64,000 nucleotides of DNA from Cygnus atratus (taxonomy: Eukaryota; Chordata; Aves; Anseriformes; Anatidae), in the NCBI RefSeq assembly GCF_013377495.2, contig NC_066364.1:102177975-102241974 (forward strand). Direction: 5' to 3'. The translations under genes and the position numbers were made by a program. The notes under the pieces are model-generated. The model made no database searches and was not told the origin of the DNA. It was given only the letters and a program-made list of their open reading frames with translations. The number at the start of each line of letters is the position of its first letter. The first letter of the stretch is position 1. Positions 44,201-56,200 of the stretch are shown here, one piece after another.

Positions 44201-47200
44201 GACTTGAGGCATGATTAGTCATGAATGCTACCAGACTGTTTATCCAACCTTTTGGAAGCAGGCAGGATCACACACATTTAAACAAAAGGATTCCTAGAAT
44301 CACAGAAAGGCTTGGGTTGGAAGGGACCTTAAAGGTCACCTAGTTCCAAACTCCTGCCATGGACAGGGATGCCTCCTACTAGATCAGGTTGCCCAAAGCC
44401 TCATCCAACCTGACCTTGAACCCTTCCAGGGATGGGGCATCCACAGCTTCTCTGGGCAACCTGTTCCAGTGCCTCACCACCCTCTGAGTGAAGAATTTCT
44501 TCCAAATATCTAATCTAAATCTCCCGTCTTTTAGTTCTTTTTGAGCAACAGAGCACTTCCAAAATGGACTAGACAAATTCCCAGAAATTTTCCTGTTAGA
44601 AGCAAACTTCCAGCAGAGCAGACAGAACTCTGCTGAGCCCAGTTTCTCTTTTTTTCATCCCAGTTCTGGCATTTCTGTCACAACAGGCAAACAGAAATTA
44701 GACATCAGTGCTCCTACAGATATACATCCGTCATTTACGTGCTGCTTTAAAACAGATCATGGTATAAGGTTACACGACAGAAGAAAGCAAACCCTCAGAG
44801 CTGCAGTCAGACAGGTTGTCAGTCAGAGAGTCGGACGCAGGCTCTACAGGACCAATCAGTTCAGACCCATCATGAACCTCTCCACCCTAAAAAGAAAGAA
44901 GGAAAGGAATTATTGAGCTACTCTGCTCTATGGAACGTCTCACTATATGGCAGCGATACTTAAAACTAACTTTCCTAATCGGTATATGCTCCATTACTTT
45001 ATAGTTAATGCATTTAATTAAACTATACATACCTGCACAATTAGCCTGGGGTTTAATCCCAGTGCTACTCTGCCCTATTTGACAACTACACAAAGAGCTG
45101 GTATAATTTCTCACAGATTTCAAGGAGTGAAACTAAGCCTGACCAAATCCTCGCAGCCAAACCCCATACATTTTCAGCCATAAAATTCACAATGCACTCC
45201 CTGTAAAGAACCAAAGCAAAACAAGGGCTTTTGTTCAGGCCGTGTTTGCTTGCCACTGACTATTTAGATATCAGAACAGTCAGCCTACTGCAGCTTCTGT
45301 GGTGAATAACAAGAGTCCTGAACCATACAGTCTGCAGCATGTCTGCCTGCAAAGCCCAGAGCTTTCATGGCGTGAACAGTGATGCTCCTGCTCTCTTGTG
45401 ACTCAGTCTGTGCTCTTCCACGGTGTTCCCTAAGCCAACAGGTCCTTCGTGCAGGATCGTTGGTGGATTAGATCAATGGCCCACCCAGCATGGTGAGTTC
45501 AGTTATAGTCAAGAGAGGACAAACAAGGACGATAAGGCCAGGGCTGGCATATAAGGGTGATATTAGTCCCTCCCAAACCTGAAAGACTTTAGAGGTAAAT
45601 AAAGTAAGAATAATTAATTTCAGAAGAAAACACCTGAATGTTCATTGTTGTTGTCATTGTTTTTTTAATTTCTGTTTCACTTCTCAGCAACACACCTTCC
45701 ATGCAATTTCATTAGAAACTGCACCATTTCCAAGGCAGAGTTATAAACACGCATTTCTAATGAGTCTTGAACTAGCCCAGCACATTCTCTTGTTAGCTAG
45801 CCCATAGATACACACGGTATTCCCTTCAGCTGTCTCAGCTGTCTCTAAGACCTCATTGTCCAAGTCTACCTCTCCATGGCTATTCGCACAGAAATCTGAA
45901 ACAGAACAAAACCACTCCTGAGCACAGCTGAAGGACACTGGCTGAGTTGGTGACTGATCAAAACCTAAGGCATTCTTACAGGAAAATGACACAACATCAG
46001 CTAGCACATGAGCTTAAGTTATTACACTTGCATAATTCCCCTCGTAGATATATTTGCTCCTGTAAAAATGAATGCCTTTCTAGGTTTGTTCATTGCCTTA
46101 CAAAGCCAGAGAAGGTCCAGTGGAAGGCTAAAACTAATACTTTTATTAAGCAAAGGATGGCAAGTGAGCTCTGAACAAAGTACTCAAAAAGCACAAAACA
46201 GAAATATTTCCAAAGAACCAAAAAAGTGCACATGCAAACAAACTGAAGAGTAAAATATTCTACTTCGGTCTCCTACTCATTGTTGCTGCCAAAGCTTAAT
46301 GAAAATTATCTTAAGCATTTTAAAGGGTTCTGCAATAACTGTATCATGAAAACAAGTGAGAATTTGTATGCTTTTCTGTAATTTTGCTTTCACATTTACC
46401 ATTTAAATACACTAAACACATCAATACACTCGCATCCCAGTCTCAAACAGACGAGCACTTCCTTAATTTGAGGGAGTTATTATGGTGCTTACAAGTAAAT
46501 TTATGCTTATGTTTGCAGAATGTCAGAGCACGCTAGCGACATACTGAAAATAAAGAGGTTTGAAGGAACTACTGAAAACAAACTCCTTCAGATGTAATGA
46601 AAAGGAAGTCTGGATCAACTTATTGTTCTAAACCATATTCTGGTGAACGGTTCTCACATCTCTGTACAAGCAGCACATTTGACAAGTCATATACCAAATT
46701 TGTTGTCATGGACCTCAGTCCCTAACAGGCCAAGAAAAGAGTCTACTCAGTCTTCAGTAGTTTGAAACTATAAACAACTGCATAAAATACAGAAATAGTA
46801 ACAATATTTTTATTACTTCCCCAGAACATCTGTATTTCACATCACTGGTTTTGCTCATCATTCAGTAAGCAAATATTTCAAATCCCTTCACCCAAAGTTC
46901 CCACAAAACTTCCCAACTCATAGGTGTGATATGCCTCTTTTTTTTTTTAAGCTAGATTTCTCGAGTGAATGGAAAACTCCCAGTCACTTCACAAAGCGCA
47001 TCAGATCAGCTTGTGGTAACTCTGTAGCTTATAAAGTAAAGCAGAATCAGCATTGTACTTTATTCACATCAATAAGAAGCAAATACTCCTACAAATACTA
47101 ACAAACCTTAAAAAACTCTTCAAGCTGTTTGCTGTTATAGAGAGCAGGGATATTAGCAGAAAACTGCAGCAAATCTTCAGCACATTGCCTTCTTTCTTCA

Positions 47201-50200
47201 ATCACGGTTTCATCAAATCGCCCTGAAACAGACACGTGGATTGACAGTTTTAGAAGTAACTAGCAATAATAACCACCAACGACGAATAAATAAATTAAAG
47301 AGACAAAAGCAACCTTCTGGAGACAATTCCCTGAGTCTATGAAAGTCATTCCAACGCTTCAGGAGAACATAGCAAATCTTCAAACTTCCTGTTCTCCATT
47401 ATCCCTAGAGTACCGTCTTCTGCAATCCACTCAGATGATGAAAGCTGGCAGCTACGACAAGAATCTTTCACCCTCTCATCGTAAGAATATGTGAGGCAAC
47501 ACTCTTGATTAGCCAAGAGACACTAACGGATGTCCAGTGTTATCTAACAAGCAATGATACGTGCACAATTTGACAATACGCCAGTCAGTGTCAGCCTTGA
47601 TTACGGCCCAAATCCTGTAAGGTGCTGAGCATTCTTCACGGATTCTCAAGAACAATGCACGACATGAGCAGAAAGTAGAAGTGTTGCTAAAAGCCCCCAA
47701 ACAGATAATCAATCCCAAGGTGCCATTTACGGAGACAGGTCGCAGGGGAGACAGTGAAGCCACCAGGCACTGAAACTTCCCTCTGAAGTAGCTCCACGCA
47801 GACAGGGTCTCATCTCCCCCTGGATTCGGGAGGTAATCAGGGCTGGGAGGCAGCTCATTCACTGCAATGTATGGTCCTTTCCTTTTCCTTACCCAGCACC
47901 CAAGACATGCCAATTAGAAAATACATGTGTATTTAAAAAACAATCCCGCAGCTCACCTCAGAGAATTGCTTCTCAGGAGAAAGAACCCTTGCATTACTAC
48001 CTTAAAACCACATTCTTCACAATTGCACACAACTTCTTTTAGCTTTTCATATCAACATCACTTTGTTGTTGAAACAGTTACGAGTTTACAAAAGGAAAAG
48101 GACAGAGGTTAACCATAATAATTGGAGGAGAATAGAACAGATAGTTGAAACAGCTATAAAGAGGGGAAAAAAAGGACTGGGAAGACAAGTTTAAGAAACT
48201 GTATTGTTGTAACAGCATGACCAGAAAAATAAGAATCACCTGTAACAGCACCGTGGCATTCACCTTTGAAGAGGACAAAAAGATACAATGAATACGGAAG
48301 CAAAAGTCATTTATACTCAGATCAAGCAAAAAAAAATAGTCCCAGAAGAAAGTATCAAAGCAGAAATTCTTCAAGTAAATAGCTCCTACCCATTTGGTAA
48401 CAGAAAAAAAAAAGAAAAAAAAAGGAAAAAAAAAAGAAAAAACTAGAAAGACACATACATACTCAGAAGATCACAAACAAAGCTTTTTAAGGTTATTTTT
48501 CCATGAAATTAAAGGAAAGACATTGCTGGGCTAATTTTCAGCTGGATCAGCTCCGTGGTTTGTTCACCCTGGCCATTCAGCTGTACAAACCTTAGCAGAC
48601 ATACAAAAGAGTGGGCAACAAGCAAGCAGAAAGAAGGCAAAGGCAATGCTACCACACTCAGTGGCAATACTGAAATCTGGCTATATTAAACTGCTCATTT
48701 TGCTTCATGTATCTTCACAGCAACACTGCAGGCGCATTTTGGCCTTTGCTTCGTTGCAGGCAGAACAACACAGCATGAAGAAACAACTTTCCTCAATAAA
48801 GCACAACACAGATCAGTTAAATTCATCTACAAAATAACACCAGCACTGATGTAATGCAACAGAAAATCGATTACAAAGAAACAAGCAGCTAACAATGTCA
48901 GAAACTTACAAAATGAATGACTTGCACAGGTTGTATACAAGATATTGTTCCTGGCTTCCCAGGGATCTCTCCTCTCTCCCTCCTACTCCTTCACTGAAAC
49001 CAATAACAAATTTTTCTTCTTCCTCATCTTCTGTTTCACATACTTTGCAGAAATATAATTATGTTTGCAGCCACCTTCCCTCTCAAATATAGCTGATGCT
49101 AGCCACATGAGCAAGACATTTGACTTTCTGACAGTAAGCTGAGCTAACACAAATAAGAAAAAAAATTAATGTTTGGACAGAGCCATTGAAATATTATTCA
49201 CTGTCACATTTTCCATCTCATCATGATCCACTATGAGGACCACCAGTTACAGAACTACAGAACTTCACAGGAAGGGACAATGTTACTCAGCACTGGTTTG
49301 TTCACAGATCGTCATCTCTGCGGCAGTTTCATTCCCAGCCACCCCTGCCTAACTCCTTCCCATCTCCTTTTCTCCTACTCCCAAGCAATCTTCTGTTGCT
49401 CAACACTTGGATTAATCTCCCCCTTCTTGTCCAGATTTTCAAAGGTACTTAGAAACCCATCTGACTTGTTGAACATTTCAACCATGAAGTCTTCCCACAT
49501 CTAAATCAATGTTACTTCCACTATTCTTTATATCTCTTAGGCAAATGAAAACTTCATTAGAGGGATCATGTCTTTACAGAGTTTTAGGAAATCTCAAGCA
49601 CAACCTCAGCATACCAAAAATGCTGAACACAATTAGGCTATTGCTCCAGCAATGATCCATCTAGAATTTCTTACTCACACAGAAACCGAATGCAAATTCC
49701 CAGAAAGGGAATCCACCATTGTTTCTGGAGCAGATTTGTAGAACAAAACACCTAGCAAGGTTTGTGTTCCTGTTTCAGTTTCTCAAAAGACTTCCAGCTG
49801 CACACGACACCTCATTCTTAAATACGCTCCTTCATTTGGTATTTTCAAGCCCAAAAGGTCATTACCTGAGTTTACTATAACCCGAATGATCTTTCTGACT
49901 CACTGCTAACAAACATTATCAGTATTTGTGTTTTTTTTTTTCTTCTTTTTGTCAAATAAATTCAGAAAGGGGAGGAGTATTTTATTTATTTTAATATCCA
50001 AGCACTTCTGTGCAGTTGTTATACAAGAAACACTAAGTACAGACTTACCAGTATTTTGGTAAAATGCCATGTATACCCAAAATATGGACATACTTAAAGT
50101 TGCTAACAAAAAAAGTAGTTTGAAAATACTGAAGAAATTCTTTTGATGCATATTGGGGAATGAGAGTAATCCCTTCTCACAAATGGTTATCATAATAGCG

Positions 50201-53200
50201 TAACAATTCAGAGAAGTTTTAGCAGCCAGATCTGTTTGAGATTCCCATGCTCAAGGTCATTATGTCGCCTCCATAAGATGGGTGGAAAAGGTTCAAGAGA
50301 AGCACAGAAGAAGTAGAATTATTTGGTTTTCCCCACCCATAACAAGTTTCCTGCTTTGATGTAAGCAGCTCTATTATAACAGCACAAGAATACATGCATT
50401 TGCACGTTATAATCTTCAAGAGCTGTAGTGTAAAACATGCACGGCAACTCAGTTCTGCAGACGTGGCACATCCTTGGTTGTACCAAATATAGCAGCATAG
50501 CATATTCGTTTTCAAAATATTTCTCAGTTCTCCACACCATGTCCTGAAACTCTGAATGCTGCACTGGAGATTCTGCTCAGGTTTAACACTTCTAGTACAA
50601 GTTCAACTGTCAGAACTAATAGTGCTCGCTTGTATACTGTCCACAAAATGATATTTATACATTATTTAAAACATATGTACTTTAAAAAAAAAATAGAATT
50701 ATGTTGACAGCAACTACTAGCAATGCTAATAAGTAACTAGTTTAAAAACAGGGACAACTTGAACATCACCACAGAAACACTGCAGAAATGCTTCGTTAAA
50801 GCACCCTGAAAAATAAAGATCTTAATAGAGGTAGACCTTGCAGCCCACCATTAACTGAGCAAAACTGAAAACTAGTTTGTCAAAAACTCAGAATCTACTA
50901 AATTTCCATTTTTCCTCTAGTACAAGAAATATTAGAACTTAAGATAAATGCTTTACATGAAAATAAAACAGCACCTATTATGTGTAGAAGTGAGATGTAC
51001 AGATTAACAGGAACATTTTACTCTTTAAATAAAGATTATTTAAATAAACTCTTCCTAAATTAAATTTAAAATTGAATTTTTAAAATTTAAAATTTAAAAA
51101 TTTAAAATCTTCTTAAATTGAAGAAGAGTCAGACATTTCTGTTCCTTTCCACTATATACATTTTTTTTTTTTTACATTACTTTCTTTTTCCGGTATTCTT
51201 CATTCAGAGGTAGTGAGGTGTTTAGTATGTTACTAATTTCAGTGAGCCTTTTGTCAGTAACTACATTGAATATTTCTGTAGATTTCCTTCTCTTACAACA
51301 TACATTGTGGTCACTTCTGTTCATCCCATCCAAAAGAAGAACATCTTTTAAAGGGGATTTCACTCAATTTTTCCCTGGCTTACAGAGGTAGTACACTAAC
51401 AGCTAGCAAGTTTACATTTCTGACAATTTAAAATTAATTAAGACATTAGAAGTGTGTACTCTCTTGAACCCCAGTTTTCTTATTTTTGCCCCTCTCTCTC
51501 GCTTATGACCAGCTACCATATCTTCTACTTGAAATTAAGTTACGCTTTGCAAATAAATATTGGCTTGTAAATAACTTGTCCAATGAGCACTCTTCTTTAT
51601 AAAGCAGACAAAATCATCTCAAGATGAAATAATACGGTCTCTATTTAACCATTAGCGCACAAGTTCTGACTTAGCACTGAAACTTATTCCACTTCCAACT
51701 TCATAAATGAGCAAAAGTAGAACTTCACGATAGCTGGGTACAACGTAATTGATGTGGAAGACAATTTAATGTAAGAATTTTACACAGCTCTGCGCAGAGA
51801 ACCACAAAGTCTACACCAGAGTTCAGCGTCCTTGCCTTCTCACACAACAAGAGGTTAAGTCTGAGCACCCCCCAAAGCTGACAGGGCAAATTGGACCTAG
51901 GTTATAAGCTAACTTCATGTTGACTATGTCAGTATATTCTTTAAAAGATCTCAATGCCATGCCTACATGCAGCAGTCATCAAGAATATAGTACCACTAAG
52001 TAGCAAAAACTAGAAGTCTGGCAGAATTCGAAATCCTGAAACTATGGGGAATATTGTGCTTTCCAGGCTGAGGTTTTGCTTCAATGGGATTTTCACACTG
52101 CTTCTCTAGCACTTGAGGCAAAGGAGGGCTGCCAGGAAACACCATTACAATGCCATAGCGCAGGACAGTGCCACAGTGCTGTCACACAAAACGGTGGGAC
52201 AAAACAACCTCAGTTCGGGAACTTTGCAAACTGACAGGCTCGACTATCTCAAAGTAACAGAGACTTGTGGGCTTTTTGTTGTTTATTTGCTTTTTTGACA
52301 TTTACTGAGAAAGTGTAAAAAAAAATAAAAACAAAAAACACGCAATACAAAAAGAACTGAAAATGAAGAAAAATATGGAAAAAAGCACTAAGGACAAAAA
52401 AGCATGTGTCAAATGCATGCAAAAAAATGTTAATATCAAAAAATGCAGAAACACACTAGATGCACACGAAAACATGCTACATCTGGAAAACTGGACAAAA
52501 ACATGGACTATATTCATGCCAAAAATGCCAAATGCATGCTGGATGCTAAAACACAGTAACTCGTGAAATGGAAAAAACGTGCAAAAGCATGTGCTAGATA
52601 CACGCCTAAAAACACTGCCCTTCGAAAATGTGGAAACATGCCACACATGCATGCTGGCTGCTTAAAAACCTGCTGGAGTGCCAAAAAACACACATCAGAG
52701 AAAAAAAAAAAAGAGCGCACCCAACTGAAAAATGCTATACATGCAAGAATACACAGAAAGACATGCTAGATAGATGCCAAAAATGTTAAATTGTACACAG
52801 GGAGAAAATGCGCAAAAAAAGTACTCTAGATGCATACGAAAAAAAATTTGAAAAACAAACACACAGATTAAATGCTGGGGGTGGGGGGGAGGGGAACATG
52901 AAAAACACCAAGAAAAGTACAAAATGCACACTGGATGAACAAAAAATGTTAAAAAACACACAACTCATTACACAAAAAAAAAAGCTTAAAAATCAGTGAA
53001 AGGCACATGCTTAAAACAAAAAATGACCTAAGGAAGGACACTGGAAACAAACAAAAACACACACAGACTTTGAGAAGATGTCGATTTCATGTTTGTAGGA
53101 AACCTTCTCAATGTATTTCAGAGCTCTGCATAGCTCAAGATGTTACTTATCCAGTAATACTAACATAAGGCCCAAAATGCAAACAATGTTACGTAAGTGA

Positions 53201-56200
53201 TATTAAATTTTAATTTTCTTTTAAGCATTAACACTCAGGAGGTTTTTTAATATAGAGTCACACCACTTTGCTGAAAGTCCACCTTTATCTATTCATGACG
53301 ACAAACTTCAGGATAAAATGAGAGAGTTTTTTGGCTAATTATTTTTCACCATATACTTCTCACGCAGAGTCACAATCATCTTATGTGTTGGTTTTGGTGA
53401 AATAACTAATGGCTATACGTAAAACCAATCTCAAAAGTGTAGCTAGACACAACTGATAATTATAATCTAATTTCTAAAATAAAAAACACTTTCTTCAACA
53501 ACTACTTGGCACCTTACTATAACTCATCGATAAGTAGACAGCTTATATATGAAAATCTTTGTTCATTGTTCAAGCGTTGTTCACAAAGCTAATACAGACA
53601 ATATATTCCTGAAAACAGGGAATGTATGTTTTACAGATACAGAACATATACGTCAATAAATGTTTGAGCTTACATCTCTAACATGGAAGCAGCAAGAACG
53701 TCCTGTTAAACGATTAATAAAAACATCAAGCTGTGACACCAGCATACCTACTGGTAAGACATTCACAACAAGGCAAAAAGTTGAGCACTAAAAGCACATC
53801 GAAAATATTTCTCCATGCAGCCGCAAAACAGGATGTACTTATGGATATTGAGTTATCAACGAATTTCAGCAATTCAGGAGGAAACCATGCTTACCAAACA
53901 CTATGGCTTTGGCAAAAGGTGGAAAGAGTTCTGTGTGTCTGCATAGGTTTTTATGAATTTGCCAGAGTTCTTTGTGCAGTTTCTTAAAGTCACTGTATCT
54001 CTTCCAAACGACTATCTGAAGCAGAGAAAGAGGGGGGGAGTATTAGTGATGGTCATCACAACTACGTTCACATACGTTCATTGTTCACGTCACAAATATG
54101 TTGTTAAGCAAATCAGACTGCTATCTTCATAGTTTATATGTTCGACAAAAATATACAATCTAAAATGCCAAGTGTAACAACCATAAAAAAAAATTACATT
54201 GGTTCATTATCTGTCCCCAACCCTCATTTTGTCTAACAAGACTACAGTGTACAGACGAAATATTAAGTAAAAGCTGAATGAAGGAAATACAGAGGGCAAA
54301 AGCAGCCTTGTTTCATCCACAATGCAATCCAGAGCTACACAGGGAACCAGTAAGAGAGGAGGAAAGGAGCCGAATAGGAGCATTTCACTATCCAACACTC
54401 AACAACATGCTGTGCTTGGCGCAGCTGCAGGTACTGGGGAGAGACACAACAGCAAAAGAGAAAAAGAGGAAAGAGAAATCAGTACAGGTAAAGGATTCTT
54501 ATGGAGTCTTATGGACAGAGGAATTCTTACAGGCAGAGCATGAAGCACCTAGAACTGCAAATTAGCTCATAATCTATGTGCCCATGTAAACTGCTGATCA
54601 TGTGCAAATGCAAGCCCCCATGTAAAATTGTTTATTAATAATAATTCTCATCAAAAATTGAATATGTTCCCTTTTGTAATCTAGACAAAATCTCTGACTT
54701 CAGAAATGCAAGGAGAGCATTCATTACACCAGATTTTGCTAATTTATCCTTTTCAGAAAGAAGTAGTCATCTCCCAGGCAGGTTCCTCCCAGTCAGGTAT
54801 CTACCTTATCCTTCTTCCATCCCATTCTCTGTATCCTTCCATTCAAGGAAGGAGAACCCAGCAGGAAAATCAGGCCAGGAAAAGAACTGAGCAGCAAAAT
54901 TTACACTTGATTGCTAACAGGTTTGCTATCAGGATGAGAAAAAAAAAAAAAAAAAGAAAATACAAAGGCATTTTATATTGTGGCTTTGTTGTTGGTTAGA
55001 CCCACTGAGCCATCATAACGCTCAACACTAATGTACAGTGATTAGTGTAGAAAGGGAAAAAAAAGGATTTTAATGAATTCAAAAGTTGATTCCATCAGTC
55101 AAATGTCTCAACTACGTTAATACAACTAAATACTATTTAAAATATTCCAAATATTTCACTGAATGATTTAACCAGTTGCATTCTCATGAGCAATCATAAT
55201 TGTAGAACTACTTTTTTCAAGGAAATCAGACTTAGAGATAAGCAAAAGGTTTCATTTTAGAGTACTATTTTTTTGGTTGGATGGTTTTGTTAGCACTTTG
55301 GTCAGAAGCCTTCCAGTTGTCAGTGGATGCAAGTCCTATCTACAGAAGGATGCAAGTATAAGGTAACAGGACTGTCAGAGAGGATATTGAAAGCTTTAAT
55401 ATGGCAACACTCCACCCAACTTATCAACTCTGCTATGCAGAAAGCAGCAGTCCTGACTCAGCCCCACCTACCGTGCACAAGCATCCAGGACTGGTTACAG
55501 CTAGTATTTGATGGAGTTCCACAGGCACGGTAGGAAAAACCAGAATCTCTCAAAAAGGCCAACTAGTGATTTTGATTTCAGAAACAATAATTTTCCAATA
55601 CTGTACTTTCATCTATGCCAATATCCAGAAAATGATGATTAGTACTTCTTAAACAGCGTGCATATAAAACATAAAATTGCATTAGAGAGCAAAGTCTCAA
55701 AACATCAAGTTACTGTATTGTCAGTACTCAGAGACAATGTGAAAAGCTGACAAAAAATAAGAGCATGAGATTCTGTTCCACTAAAAAGTATTATTTGTCT
55801 GCTGCTGCAAGCGATCTCTCAGTAGCCAAGAGGAGAAAACATACCCACAAACAGCTTACAAAGCAAAGGAATGAAGGTCATCCTGAAACCTTTCACAAGC
55901 TCATGGAGATCATGCCTTTGCACGCATGCAGCTGAGCAAAGATAGCAAAGCTCCCACTCTAACATACTCATTAGAAGTCAGATTTGGAGGAAGGACACAT
56001 TATACTTCCAGGCCCAACAAAGCACAGCAAGTATATCATAAAACACATGCTGGAATTGCAGCGCAATAAGGTGCTTGTCATAGCTAGAGCCAGTAGATCT
56101 CTCTTAACTCATCCAATTCCCGTGTTCCACAACGAACAACCCTTTCTCCTCTGTGAATGAGTATAGGGGAGGGAGGGGAAAAAAGAAAAAAACCACAATT

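Larger units (their letters stand above)
40150..44792 (-). other. RPS6KC1 intron, 4.6 kb
   Basis: It lies between the SELIGP exon and the cassette. It holds a strong hairpin sequence at 43158-43182 and a CR1 fragment at 44289-44545, only about 250 bases downstream (in transcript sense) of the exon at 44793. Nothing else was recognised. Confidence 0.7.
47223..53894 (-). other. RPS6KC1 intron, 6.7 kb
   Basis: It contains a 134-codon minus-strand open frame at 47509-47913 with no recognised homology, a purine tract of phased A runs (48403-48442), an AT-rich partly palindromic patch (51048-51128) and an A-rich degenerate tandem repeat (52320-53064) whose edge lies about 0.8 kb from the PX exon at 53895. 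Confidence 0.7.

Noticed and set aside
47509..47913. 134-codon minus-strand frame just upstream of a PX exon
   Set aside because: No recognised domain, no matching splice phase to the exon at 47222, and not similar to RPS6KC1.
52302..52652. 116-codon minus-strand open frame rich in Phe, Ser and His
   Set aside because: It is the T-rich complement of the A-rich tandem repeat. Both strands stay open there, and composition explains it.
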